From Asterias amurensis (Eukaryota > Echinodermata > Asteroidea > Forcipulatida > Asteriidae): DNA of 64,000 nt. A model generated the notes under the pieces. The model worked only from the letters and a program-made list of their open reading frames with translations. It was not told where the DNA came from and did no database searches. Every line of letters starts with the position of its first letter. The first letter of the stretch is position 1. A program made the translations under genes and the position numbers. Below are positions 1-9,888 of the stretch, piece by piece. The stretch is from positions 13,196,261-13,260,260 of the forward strand of contig NC_092656.1 of assembly GCF_032118995.1 (NCBI RefSeq), read 5' to 3'.

Positions 1-1352
1 AAATTTCTCTCTACATCTTGCATTTTTTGTTTGCGCTTAGTGGATGATCCAAGTGTCTTGCCCCTAAAAACCTCTGAAGAAACTTGGCAAACAAAAAGGC
101 GCATTGCACATTTATGCGTAGCCCTTTAATTACCAAAATGCTGGGACATACATGTAAACGGCCGGTGACTGCATTGTTTGAACACTCAAATGTAAAACAC
201 ACCTTCTTAAGCTCTTTTCACACGACAAAAAAATTACCATGGTCCCTTGCTTCAAAATTTATGAGCGCTGCTTGTTAATTTGTTATCATCGTACGTGACC
301 GATTTCGCAAGCGAAAAACTAACATCCATCATGCGCTATGACAGTTCACACATCACTGAAAACCAGCCAACGACTAGGTTCTCCGAAATAGGTAATACAT
401 TTTGTAAAACCAGTGGAGTTAGGTCGCTGCATGTTTTCTGGGGGAAAAAAACGGGCTCGAAGCCAGGAAAAGGTTAGCCAAATAAAACGGTCCAATCCAC
501 ACTTAGTACTCTTGGCCCCAGAACCACCGTCCTATTTTTGCGTCCAATGAAGTTAACGATCTGCATCGTTCTCGATCAAGAAACTTAACAATTTAATGCT
601 ATTGTACATTGTAGATAGCCCTACTGCTGGAATTTGATTTAAAAACATCACACGTTTTGGGGTGAAATCAAATGATTTTCGAAGGTGAACTTTTCAAAAT
701 ATCTTCAATTATTATCTATTATGTCTAAACAACTTGATCGTCACAAAGCTGCACATAAGTTCTAATGATTACGTTAGAAAAATTGCTTTCAAATGTTATC
801 ATTTAATAGAATCCAGCACCAGAACCAGCGTTTGGTTCGAAAACTAGGTTTTTTCAGGCTCCCTCAGCAATTTAACAACTACAACGGTACGATCAATTGC
901 TACAACTTGGTTGGTACCAGACTTATCTACTCAGAGCACCGAGCAAATCAATCAAACTTGAAGCTCGTACATTTTGCAGATAGCTTTAAATAGCACAATA
1001 TGCAGACTTACAATAGCGCACTTCGCAGGGCCTTAAATGAAAATTTACAACTTTCATGAATAAAGGAAAACAGCCTTTGCCATAAATCATCATTTGCAAC
1101 AAACTTGGCAACAAATCGGGCATTTTCTAATCAATAAAAAAACTGGAAAGAGGTTGAACGTATTTGTTTCGGTTTTTTTTACCCCACGACTACCTTGGCA
1201 CACTTTCGCACTGCCCATCTCCCAGGCTGTGCCCCTTTGTCTGGGTAGATCAGGGGTTAAAACAATCCAAGTTTGAAAGTGTCGACTGTTATTCCCTGGG
1301 TTGCCTCAGGGAATAGAGCAGTGTGAAAAGGACTTACATGTACGTAACATAC
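1..1352. other. No gene recognised; probable intron 4 of the FKBP-like gene
   Basis: On the minus strand this stretch lies just downstream of exon 4 of the gene at 1353-6648, so it should be intron. I looked for an AG acceptor followed by an open acidic linker or an FKBP-fold reading frame and saw none. The remaining exons therefore probably lie left of the window. The only open frames are short and without recognisable motifs. Confidence 0.45.
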
Positions 1353-1466
1353 CTTCTGAATTACTGGCTGCTTCATCAGAGCTAGATGCTTCATCCATAG
1401 ACATCATATCTGGGTCCATGGACATGGGCTCATCTCTAACCAGATATCCTGTAAGGTGGATGGTAG
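1353..1466 (-). CDS. Coding exon 4 of the FKBP39/46-like gene
   Basis: 114 nt with acceptor TTTTCTCTTCAG and donor GTATGT. It encodes TIHLTGYLVRDE, the last conserved strand of the nucleoplasmin-like domain, then a Met/Asp/Ser-rich acidic stretch like the acidic tracts of histone chaperones. The bases just upstream of the acceptor are a TTA-type LINE tail. Confidence 0.83.
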
Positions 1467-4400
1467 CTGAAGAGAAAATTATAATAATATTAATAATAAC
1501 GAAGTTTTATAGAGCGCACATATCAACACAAGTGCTCAGGGCACTATTACAAAGAAAGACAAAAAACAATATAAAACAAAATAAGGAGATGATAAACATT
1601 AGGACCTGCTGTTGATTTCACCAAACTCTTCTTAACTCAGGATGAATCTTAGGACTCATGACGAGTGAAGCTCCAAATCCATACACATTAGGATGCATAG
1701 AACCCATTATAATTTAGGACGAGTCACTCGTCCTAACTCGTCCTCACTCGAGATAGGATTAATCCTAGCGTTTCATGAAAATCGGCTGCATGGTTGTAGC
1801 TAGACCAGTTTTAGTGGTGGGCTATAAGTCACATTGTTTTAAGTCCACCAAACCTTGGTAAGAACAGGGGACCAACAAAATTATTCAAGAATATTTAAGT
1901 ATGGGGGCGTTACTGTTTGTGTTATGGGGCCGTACAATAAGTTGAATGGCTGTTTGACTGTGTTCTTTCTCTGTGATATTTGTTACTCCTTATCATTAGC
2001 TGTGTCTCAGATCAATGCACAATGGAAAATATTTTAAACCAGAGCAAAACGAAAGAAACCTCTAGAGCGGGTCTTGAACTTACGACCCTTCTGGATTAAT
2101 GTGCCGGTACACTACCAACTGAGCTACGTGGTCTGCCGATTTTGTCAAATCTTTATTCATAGGGGAGGGGTCACTAAAAAACCTGTAACTGTCATACTCG
2201 CCAGGGATAGCATCCAACTTTATGATGAAGTTACGGGTTGAATGGCTTCTGACTGGCACAAAGAAATGGACACAACTAAAGGACCAGAAGCATCGGTGCT
2301 ATTTGGATAGTTAACATTGGTAGAGCGCCTGCAAGTTAATCTGGAGGTCGCAGGTTCAAATCTTGCTTCCCATTGTTTGTCAATCATGATTTTATCCTGT
2401 GGATTTCATAAAAATGGAAAACATGAAAATTTACCTCTTCCTTCACTGAAGAATGTGACTTCCTCCCCCTCGGTGAAGTTCAGATCAAGATACTGCTGGA
2501 ATATATTACTCGCGTAGCACAAGGTACAGACAAGGAACTCCGCCTTGTCATGCTGAACCATCAGCTGAGTCATCTTAATTTTATCTCTCTCAGGAGCTGA
2601 AAGGGAAGTTAAAGGCAGTGGACACTATTGGTAATTATAAAAACATAAAACCTTACTTGGTAACGAGTAATGAGGAGAGGTTGATAGTATAAAACATTGT
2701 GAGAAATGGCTCCCTCTGAAGTGGAGTGGTTTTCGAGAAAGAAGTGATTTTCCACAAATTTGATTTTGAGACCTCAGGTTTAGAATTTGTGGTCTCGAAA
2801 TCAAGCATCTGAAAGCACACAACTCCGTGTGACAAGGGTGTTTTTTCTTTCATTATTATCTCGCAACATCGATGACCGATTGAGGTCAAATTTTCACAGG
2901 TTTGTTATTTTATGCACATGTTGAGATACATTAAGTGAGAAGACTGGTCTTTGATAGTTACCAACAGTGTCCAGTGTATTAAAGAGAGACAAATTTCAAT
3001 TACGATTCAATTACTCTTTACTTGATCCCAAGAAGGTTATAGTTAAAACGCTCACATAAACATTTGAGAAACATTGAAACATTCTCCCCCTTTCTCTCTG
3101 AGCAACCGAGGTCGAAATTATATTGAGATTTGCCCATCATTAACTTGGGAAGATCAGGGCCCAATTTTATAAAGCCTGTATTGTAAGCACAAAAAATTGC
3201 TTAGCATGAAATTTCTTCCTTGATAAAAACAAAAATACCAACCAATTGTTTTTATTAAGGAATCAATTTCATGCTATTAAGGAATCAATTTCATGCTAAG
3301 CAAGTTTTTGTGCTTACAGGCTTTACGAAATTGGGCCCTGCTGGAAGCACCCCAGTCACTAGCAACCATGTCTGTATAGCTGAGCTTCTGCCTTCCCTTT
3401 TTCCTCTTTCCATGTTTTAAAAACATTATAAATTATAAGAAAAAATACTAAAAAGCAACAGCTATAAGTAACTACAATCCATTTTATTAATTAATGTTAA
3501 AAGTGATACTGTGGTATTATTGCACGAGGGATAACAGAGGATGGGTATCGGTCTGTCCCAGCATATGGCACTTGCATATATGACAAGACCTTGGGATCAG
3601 CTGGTCGGCAAGCACATCAAGAAGCGATTAAATCATTAGTCGAGTCACGACGACTGTTTTTCAACTGCTCGGTTAATCGTGCCGCCATGACTACTTCAAA
3701 ATAAGTTGCGACTATTTGAGGCACCACTAGTGACATACTAAATGTCACTAGTTGCCCTGACCTACATGTAGCATACATGTAGTAGTGTCCCCATAGAATC
3801 CCCATGCTGAGGCTACAGGGATAAAATGTTCCAAGACACATGACAGTAAGCTTACATCTACAGAGGGATCAGACCCCTTGCTATACTCACAGACGCCATG
3901 TTGTGGGGGGGGGGGGCAGGTACTTGATTGGTGATGTCATATTCACGGTCTATAACTAAGCCAGAGCCACAAAATTGGGCCAAGCTATAATGTACGTCCC
4001 ACACAAACTATTCATTATAAACCTTACATGCAACGTCTCTGGTTTCCAGGGCAGCCATTGACACATGGAACGATTCATCCACTGTCTGTGTATAGTGCTT
4101 ACCAGGTTCAATCGTCAACCCTAGAGAAATAAAGGAAAAGAAAGTTTGCTTTTAAAGTCAGTTCAAAAAGGCACATAACCTGGGGGGGGGGGGGGGGTAC
4201 TACTACATTACTTAAATGATTTGGGTACTTTTTCTAACACAAAGCACAATGTGTCCACAGATTTACATTAAACTTACACAGTTTGAAGATAATGAAAATA
4301 CAAAGCTTCCCTTAAAATTTTAGTTGCTGAGGTGCTGTAGTATTTGAGAAACAGAGAAATGAGTAAGACAATGTCAACTATACATTTTTTGATGAAAGAT

Positions 4401-6648
4401 AATATATTTCATATAATTATTAGTAATATTATGTATACAAAAAAAACACTAGACCACCGGACTTGTTCGTCATAAAGTTTACTGGACCGAAGCTAAAATC
4501 ACTGGCCCTGGGCCTGCGGGCGATTTTATTTTTCCCAGGATGGTAAAGGCCAATAGATTAGCATACACACTCCCATTAGCCATTAGCTGCCACGCACTTG
4601 ACGCTGAACTATTCATCAGTGGGAATTCAGCTATTGCCTTTATACATTGTGAACCATAGAGCATGGAGCCAATGGGAGCGTGTATTGCAAATCTATTGGC
4701 CTTTACCATCCTAGAAAAAGAAAGAAATTCGCGGCCTGCGGGCCAGCATGAATTTCGAGCCCTGAATAAGAGAATCAATGTGTGGTGAAGAGGTTTTCAA
4801 CTAGTGGTTTAAACCCGCCAAGGCCTGGTTCTTAATAATTTCACCAAGACAAAGTCGAGGTAAATTATCAAGAACCAGACCTCGACGGGTTTAACTTTAA
4901 ACCACTAGTTGAAAACCAATTCAACACACTTTGATTCCCATTCATAAATCCCTTTTTTCGATCAAAAAACCAATAAATGCAAAAAATATAATTCAATTGC
5001 TCAATGATTTCTTTCAACACAACACCCCTCCAGCTATGAAATGGTAAGGCCCTTGGTTTGAACAACCCTTTTTAAGGAGATTGCTGTGCGCGTCGTGCCT
5101 ATCGTGTGATGTGGCACAACTGTTCCAGCTGTTGCTCTGAACTGCTGAATGAAGAAACTGTCCCGCTCACAACCGGTCATAAACACTGGTCATTATCAAA
5201 GGTTTAAACACCCCCACGTGACGCGCTCTCTACCAATAGGAATAGCAAAACTGTCTGAGGTATTTATGAATGTATGTTTGTAAATTGTGTTTCTTGGAAT
5301 CTTGTAAACAAATTTAAATGAAGGTAACTAAAGTTCCTAAACTAGCAATGGCATCAATTTTTGTTTTACAATTAATTAAAATAAAAAAATAAAAAGACAT
5401 AATATACCGTGAAAATGTCGACAGTGAGTGGGTGGAGGATTACTTCTAGAAACTATAGCATGGTTTAAAGGCTCCCACGGGGAGCTTTATTTATATAGTT
5501 TCTAGAAGTAGTGGAGGATTAGAAATTTAAGTGAGATGAGAGCGAAGCGTGTATCCAAATTAATTTATCATCACTAAAAAAATATCACTCAGAGTTAGAC
5601 TCCGATTATGCAGTGTAGTCAGTGGGGTACCGGTCACTTCGGCACCTGGCTTGCAAACTCGGCACCTGCAAACTCGGCACCTTGCAAACTCGGCACCCAC
5701 AAACTCGGCACATGTACAAATACAAACTCGGCATCCAGTTGAAAAAGTTCGATTTTCACACTGTGATTTTCAGTCCCCCAGTCCCATAAAAAGTTTGATC
5801 CTGTTATAAGTTATTATAAAACTTATTTTAATTATTGTACAATTTACCAGAAAGTAGAAGCAACGTTATAGCAAAATAGCACGGGACGGAAAAAATAACA
5901 CTGAAAGGATCATGTGCACCAAACGATCTTTGATCTTTCACGCACAGAACTGTCGCGAGTGGTCCGTCGGTAAATTACTAATTAGTCCCCGGTCACGGCC
6001 GGCGTCTTTCGGCAAATCACGCTCTGTTAAAAGCAAAATTTCATTGAAAACTTTTAACCAAATTAAACAAAACCCCTTTTTTCAAAGCCAAATCATAAAA
6101 AATTTGCGCCACACTTTCACCGACATGGATGCAATCAGCCTAAACAACATTTTTACGAAAAAAAACTTGTAGACTGAACTCGGTGCGGCGCCACGATAAA
6201 TTTCCTGTGGGCCAAAATTTTCGCAAAAGTTCGGAATTCTTATCAACTCCCATCACAGCATTTACAATTACAAAGCTACTAATAATCAAACCCATTGTTA
6301 TTTGTAATTTACACGTACGTTACTTTATTTTAACCACTTGACTCTTCGAGGTTATTTTTGCTTGGTGCCGAGTTTGTTAGTCACTAAAACTTGTTGGTGC
6401 CGAGTTTGTATGGTGCCGACATTCTTGGTGCCGAGTGGGTGCCGAGATTACAAGATGCCGAGTTTGCAAGGTGCCGAGTTTGCAGGTGCCGAGTTTGCGA
6501 GGTGCCGAAGTGTCCGGTATTCAGTCAGTGTTTGTTGTGTATGAACAATCAGTCACACGTGCAAAAATGCATAGCTTTTATTTTTAGTGTCAAGAGAACA
6601 GTAGTGTAGTGATGACTAGCCTAGCCTTCCTTACTTACCCCAAAACAT
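1353..6648 (-). CDS. Partial spliced gene: nucleoplasmin-like N-terminal domain of an FKBP39/46-type nuclear protein
   Basis: Four coding exons (6648-6639, 4120-4028, 2596-2435, 1466-1353) all have AG acceptors and GT donors where expected, and join in phase to 126 residues beginning MFWGLTIEPGKHYTQTV. Further marks are FHVSMAAL, LMVQHDKAEFLVCTL, QQYLDLNFTEGEEVTFF and TIHLTGYL, then an acidic Ser/Asp/Glu stretch. The MFWG start, the LDLNF.EGEEVTFF strand and the HLTGYL strand are characteristic of the nucleoplasmin-like domain of nuclear FK506-binding proteins (insect FKBP39/FKBP46), which act as histone chaperones and carry a C-terminal peptidyl-prolyl isomerase domain. That domain is not in the window, so a stand-alone nucleoplasmin-like protein remains possible. 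Exon 1 encodes only three and a third codons, matching the tiny first exon expected for an MFWG start. Introns are 968, 1431 and 2518 bp and full of transposons. It lies beside the receptor cluster and has no evident link to it. Confidence 0.82.
1480..1610 (-). mobile_element. 5'-truncated LINE 3'-end fragment with TTA-type tail
   Basis: On the plus strand an ATAATATTAATAATAA stretch is followed by a GCGCACATATC block, the same arrangement as the LINE 3' end at 49323-49850. It sits in intron 3, immediately upstream (in transcription sense) of exon 4. Confidence 0.5.
1611..1790. mobile_element. MITE related to the TTTCACAAAG family
   Basis: Inverted ends TTGATTTCACCAAACTCTTC and the complement of TTTCATGAAAATCG bound a core with several AGGAC/GTCCT inverted motifs. 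The layout resembles the elements at 19326-19445 and 54813-55040. Confidence 0.5.
2061..2135 (-). repeat. tRNA-derived sequence, probably a SINE head or tRNA pseudogene
   Basis: The minus strand reads GTAGCTCAGTTGGTAG (A-box like), then AAGTTCAAGACCC (B-box like) at tRNA spacing. The acceptor and T stems do not pair properly, so this is not a functional tRNA. It lies in intron 3. Confidence 0.5.
2305..2375 (+). repeat. tRNA-derived sequence
   Basis: GGTAGAGCG followed by GGTCGCAGGTTCAAATCTTG resembles the D arm and T arm of a tRNA. The T stem pairs but the A box is degraded and the anticodon stem does not pair. Likely a SINE or tRNA relic in intron 3. Confidence 0.45.
2435..2596 (-). CDS. 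Coding exon 3 of the FKBP39/46-like gene
   Basis: 162 nt with acceptor CTTCCCTTTCAG and donor GTAAAT. It encodes the central strands of the nucleoplasmin-like fold, including LMVQHDKAEFLVCTL and LDLNFTEGEEVTFF. Only 12 intron bases separate the acceptor from a family A MITE at 2609-2982, so the branch point must be supplied by the transposon. Confidence 0.85.
2609..2982 (+). mobile_element. TTAA MITE, family A
   Basis: Flanking TTAA, terminal AGGCAGTGGACACTATTGG and the complementary end ACCAACAGTGTCCAGTGTATT. The internal landmarks GAGAAATGGCTCCCTCTGAAG and the inverted ACCTCAGG/GGTCTCG arms are shared with the other copies. TTAA targets point to the piggyBac or Kolobok superfamilies. It ends 12 bases from the splice acceptor of exon 3. 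Confidence 0.82.
3157..3339. mobile_element. MITE with GGGCCCAATTT inverted ends
   Basis: Begins GGGCCCAATTTTATAAAGCC and ends with the complement, GGCTTTACGAAATTGGGCCC. The core includes TGCTTAGCATGAAATT and its inverse. Relatives are at 12368-12593 and 23037-23376. Confidence 0.7.
3340..4027. other. Intron 2 remainder; no gene seen
   Basis: Contains a short palindrome around 3727-3751 (ACTAGTGACAT and its inverse), a G13 run near 3905 and no recognisable coding sequence. Confidence 0.5.
4028..4120 (-). CDS. Coding exon 2 of the FKBP39/46-like gene
   Basis: 93 nt, flanked by a TTTATTTCTCTAG acceptor and a GTAAGG donor. It encodes LTIEPGKHYTQTV, then DESFHVSMAALETRDVA, and ends with one base (T) that joins CT of exon 3 to make Ser. 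Reading frame and phases agree with both neighbours. Confidence 0.83.
4200..4395. mobile_element. Half copy of the palindromic repeat at 33358-33665
   Basis: Shares TTTGGGTACTT, then CCACAGATTTACATTAAAC and GTTTGAAGATAA with the left arm of the element at 33358. A long G run precedes it. Confidence 0.55.
4490..4755. repeat. Inverted repeat in intron 1
   Basis: The left arm has GCCTGCGGGC and GGATGGTAAAGGCCAATAG; the right arm has the complements CTATTGGCCTTTACCATCC and GCGGCCTGCGGGCC. Roughly 90-base arms around a short spacer, so probably a nonautonomous transposon. Confidence 0.6.
4770..5290. mobile_element. Inverted-repeat element, copy 1 (second copy at 58186-58912)
   Basis: Starts with the hairpin TTTTCAACTAGTGGTTTAAA ... 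TTTAAACCACTAGTTGAAAA enclosing a second AACCAGGCCT-type stem. It continues with TTTGATTCCCATTCATAAAT and ends with CACGTGACGCGCTCTCTACC and AGCAAAACTGTCTGAGG. The same order recurs at 58186-58912, and the end alone at 56235-56400 and 63890-64000. Confidence 0.6.
5430..5520. repeat. Imperfect hairpin
   Basis: ACTTCTAGAAACTATA is repeated inverted as TATAGTTTCTAGAAGT around a small inner stem GGCTCCCACGGGGAGC. It does not match the histone mRNA stem-loop. Function unknown. Confidence 0.45.
5605..6533. mobile_element. Foldback-like element with tandem CTCGGCAC arrays at both ends
   Basis: The left end carries about six tandem copies of a CAAACTCGGCACCTG-type unit (5638-5733). The right end carries about nine copies in inverted orientation (6363-6518). 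The outermost bases AGTGTAGTCAGTGG...CCGGTCACTTCGG also pair with the right end. Long inverted ends built from short tandem repeats are typical of foldback-type DNA transposons. The 600-base core has an 86-codon open frame at 5912-6172 with no recognised domain. It lies in intron 1, about 100 bases from the donor of exon 1. Confidence 0.68.
6639..6648 (-). CDS. Coding exon 1 (ATG TTT TGG G) of the FKBP39/46-like gene
   Basis: The plus-strand sequence TTACTTACCCCAAAACAT reads on the minus strand as ATGTTTTGGG followed by the strong donor GTAAGTAA. The leftover G joins GG of exon 2 to give Gly, producing MFWGL, the expected start of this domain family. The 5' UTR and promoter must lie above 6648; I see no convincing TATA box in the next 100 bases. 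Confidence 0.78.
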
Positions 6649-6958
6649 GTTGAAATTGATGCCAATTACTGGTTCAAGGTGTCACCAATGTAGACTTTTC
6701 ACATACGACCTCTGTGGCTCTTGATCTTCACACTTCGGCTCCCAAAAATAAAAATATTACAGTTGTCGAAGATGGGTTTTTATTTTTACCACGTTTATGT
6801 TGGTCTGCCGTGCATGCATGCTACGCACGCGTGTTTTTTTATCTCATGTGTTTCAGTCAAATTGCGCAAAAGTGGTGGCGCCCTCTGTTGCCCATTGGTG
6901 CACAAGGTGGTCCCTCGCGATCGGCCGCGGCCACCAAAACACGTACATGTAATGCTGG

Positions 6959-7105
6959 GTGCGTTCGTTTAGCTCCCTGGGTCGACCCCGGTGTGTGTCG
7001 GTTTTTTTCCAGGACGAACGTGGATAATTATCTGCACACGTTCGTCCTGAAAAAAAAAGTACGCCACACACCGGGGTCGACCCGGGGAAGCTAAACGAAC
7101 GCACA
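6959..7105. mobile_element. Palindromic MITE with GTGCGTTCG ends
   Basis: GTGCGTTCGTTTAGC, GGGTCGACCCCGGTGTGTG and AGGACGAACGTG in the left arm are mirrored by the right arm around a spacer of about ten bases. Related ends occur at 16728-16812 and in the larger pair at 38655-39525. Confidence 0.72.
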
Positions 7106-7282
7106 CAGTAACAAACTACAACCCCAAAAATATACCGCCCTCGTTCCATTGTTAAGAGTGAATGTTTGAGCTTTCGTTTGGTGTTATATTCATGACAGGG
7201 GTTGTTTGAGACATTATGAGCAAAACACGGTTGAACATGTTTTGTTTTACTTTTAAAAATGTATCTGTTTACAATCAACTCC

Positions 7283-7470
7283 TAGACCATTATCACGCTG
7301 CCGCCATCTTTGCATGGTCATCTTGTTTCCAAAAAAGATGTAAATAGATGCTAGTACTCATTGTACAAGAAGGAACCAGACTATCTTTCCTTCCAGCCTC
7401 GGTTTGGTTTCATTGATTTGAATGGGAGAAAATCAAGATGGCTGCATCTGTGATAAAGGTATAATGGGGG
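7283..7470. mobile_element. Short inverted-repeat element, copy 1
   Basis: Begins AGACCATTATCACGCTGCCG and ends with the inverse-type sequence AAGATGGCTGCATCTGTGAT. The relative at 59033-59205 shares both ends and a CCGAGGCTGGAAG core in inverted orientation. The end mimics a first exon (ATG plus a GTATAA donor), but the repeat explains it. Confidence 0.5.
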
Positions 7471-7553
7471 AGTTTAGCCATAACAGGACTCTTCCTATGT
7501 GCTGCACAAGAGGCCCCCAAGATCATGATCGAGGCACTAGCCAACTGAAAGAC

Positions 7554-7938
7554 TTAAAAACAGTGGACACTATTGGTAATTGTCAAAGACGAGTTCTCAC
7601 AGTTGGTGTATCTCAACATATGCATAAAATAACAAACCTGTGAAAATTTGAGCTCAAGCGGTCATCGAACTTGTGAGATAATAATGAAAGAAAAAAACAC
7701 CCTTGTCACACGAAGTTGTGTGCGTTTAGATGGTTGATTTCGAGACCTCAAGTTCTTAATCTGAGGTCTCGAAATCAAATTCGTGGGAAATTACTCTTTC
7801 TCGAAAACTATGGCACTTCAGAGGGAGCTGTTTCTCACAATGTTTTATACCATCAACCTCTCTCCATTACTCGTCTCCAAGAAAGGTTTTATGCTAAAAA
7901 TTATTTTGAGCATTACCAATAGTGTCCACTTCCTTTAA
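7554..7938 (-). mobile_element. TTAA MITE, family A (reversed)
   Basis: Starts TTAAAAACAGTGGACAC and ends ACCAATAGTGTCCACTTCC then TTTAA. The inner inverted motif GAGACCTCAAGTTC / GAGGTCTCG is typical of the family. Confidence 0.82.
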
Positions 7939-8208
7939 ACGCAAACTCAAATACTTGCAGACAAGTGACACTACCATAAACACATTATTTACAAGCAATA
8001 GTTACCAATTTAATATAATTACAATTAATTATCTCAAGCATATCCAATAATAATTTTTCAACAAGTCAATGGGCTTTAATGGGCCTTGGACGTCTATAAT
8101 GGTAGTTTCTTTTTGTCATGGGATATTGTGCTAAAGGCCTTTTATAGCCCACGAGTGCAAACAGTTGTCCTCCCCTTCAAAACAAATATTTCTCAGACCT
8201 GACCCTCC
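7939..8208. other. AT-rich spacer, nothing recognised
   Basis: No open frame of note, no RNA gene and no clear repeat between two MITEs. Confidence 0.5.
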
Positions 8209-8940
8209 TTAAAGGGAAGGTACACGTTTGGTAATTACTCAAAACAATATTAACTTAAAGGTAGTGGACACTATTGGTAATTACTCAAAATAAGTATTAG
8301 CATAAAACGTTTCTTGGTGACGAGTAATGGGGAGAGGTTGATGGTATAAAACATTGTGAGAAACGGCTCCCTCTGAAGTGCCTTAGTTTTCGAGAAAGAA
8401 GTATTTTTCCACGAATTTGATTTCGAGACCTCAGATTTAGAACTTGAGGTCTCGAAAACAACCATCTAAACGCACACAACTTCGTGTGACTAGTTTTTCT
8501 TTCTTTCATTATTATCTCGCAACTTCGATGACCAACTGAGCTTAAAATTTTCACAGGTTAGTTATTTTATGCATATGTTGAGATACACAAACTGTGAAGG
8601 TTCGTCTTTGACAATTATTACCAATAGTGTTTACAAACTGACTTAACGAGCTTTGGAGAGCTGTTGAATGTATAAAACATTTTGAGAAACGGCTCCATCT
8701 GAAGTAGCATAGATTTTGAGAAAGAGGTAATTTCTCACTAAAAATAAAGGACTTCTAGCTAGAAGTCTTTTATTCCTATCTGAAAGCACACATAATAATT
8801 TTCTGTCATCATTTTCTCGCAACTCCGATGACCAATAATTGAGCTCAAATTTTCACAGCCTTGTTAATTTATGCTTATTGGGATACACCAAGTGAGAAGA
8901 CTGGTCTTTGACATCTACCAAAGGTGTACCTTCCCTTTAA
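8209..8940 (+). mobile_element. TTAA MITE, family B, interrupted by a family A copy
   Basis: Outer ends are TTAAAGGGAAGGTACACG and AAAGGTGTACCTTCCCTTTAA. After 45 bases the element is interrupted at TTAA by the family A copy at 8255-8634 and then resumes with AAACTGACTTAACGAGC, exactly where the uninterrupted copies at 20073 and 60929 continue. Confidence 0.78.
8255..8634 (+). mobile_element. TTAA MITE, family A, nested inside family B
   Basis: Left end TTAAAGGTAGTGGACACTA. The right end reads ACCAATAGTGTTTAC and lacks the usual terminal bases. The family landmarks CGGCTCCCTCTGAAG and GAGACCTCAG/GAGGTCTCG are present. Confidence 0.8.
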
Positions 8941-9888
8941 TGTGAACTGACCTAGAAAATATAGGATATCAATTAATATAACTCCTCCGGCCACACTTTC
9001 GAAAAATAGCTTTTAGTCGTTGGAAGATAGGCCTAAGGTCTACATCTCCCTTGGTTGATGTTGGTTCCCTCCGTTCAACATTAATGGTTTATGTAGGAAA
9101 TAATGGTTCGTGAAAAACATAGGCCGTTTTGGTCTTGGTTCAAGTTTTGAGCAAATCCAGAACTGTGGCTCATTATATTTTACTTTACATAATAATTTCC
9201 AACCATAATAATTATACAATCTTTAACAAACGGTTTCATACGCTATTCATAGACTAATTTGCCCGATCCAAGGCAACGTGTCCCTTAAAGTCAAGAAAAC
9301 CTTGCTTAATAATAATAAATAATAATAACAACACTAATATAGTGCGCTGGTATCCACAACAAGTGATGCTCATGGTGCAAGGAAGGACACAAAAATTTAT
9401 TTTAAAATTACATTCGGCTTAGCAAAACTAAGCATAGTTAAGCGCTGCTTACTTTGTACAATTTGGATACAATTATGTGCCATGGTATTCTTATTCGTAA
9501 TTTTGTTGTGCTTACTGGCAACTTTACTGGTTTGAAGTATGGAATAGGGTCCAGATCACTGAGAAGGCACCTAGTGCAGTCACCAATGTTTGTAGAGAGA
9601 GATTTGCCTATTGCCAGCGATCTCTCTTAATGTAAAAGAGTGAAAAACACAACTCTTTACTTTTCGAGGTGTCCGTTATAATTATGGCTCTTCAAAAAGA
9701 GTGGTGGTTATTTCACTCTTTTAGAGAGGTTTCACTCCAGGACAGAGTGAAAAATCACTCCAAAAGATGCAAACTTCAATCTAAAATAGTTGAAAACCAC
9801 TCGAAAAAGAGTTGTCCTTCATATGGCTCTCCAAAGAGTGCTTTCATATTGTCCTTGGTTGGTATTTATTAAGATACGGTCTTAGTTC
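8941..9888. other. Intergenic, with repeat fragments
   Basis: Holds a fragment of the palindromic element of 28010-28392 (9232-9293, CGATCCAAGGCAACGTG), a TTA-type LINE tail fragment (about 9305-9400, AATAATAATAA then GTGCGCTGGTATCC), and one end of a MITE at about 9620-9850 with repeated ACTCTTT motifs that matches 19690-19950. No gene seen. Confidence 0.55.
9865..9870 (-). promoter_or_regulatory. Candidate poly(A) signal AATAAA for the receptor gene at 9889-10998
   Basis: TTTATT on the plus strand reads AATAAA on the minus strand, about 19 bases past the stop codon. Position and orientation fit, but a hexamer alone is weak evidence. Confidence 0.35.

Noticed and set aside
2061-2375. Functional tRNA genes
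   Set aside because: A- and B-box-like sequences are present, but acceptor, anticodon or T stems do not pair, and similar broken heads recur as SINE parts.
5455-5490. Histone mRNA 3' stem-loop at GGCTCCCACGGGGAGC
   Set aside because: Stem and loop do not match the conserved histone element and no histone gene is nearby; it is the tip of a larger inverted repeat.
5912-6172. Transposase fragment in the core of the foldback-like element
   Set aside because: The 86-codon frame is Lys/Ser/Phe rich with no catalytic or zinc-binding motif; most likely chance.
7430-7525. Possible first exon (ATGGCTGCATCTGTGATAAAG then GT) and last exon (ending ...EALAN stop) of a plus-strand gene divergent from the FKBP-like gene
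   Set aside because: The ATG part is the end of a repeat also found at 59033-59205, and the second part has no polypyrimidine tract before its AG and no recognisable protein.
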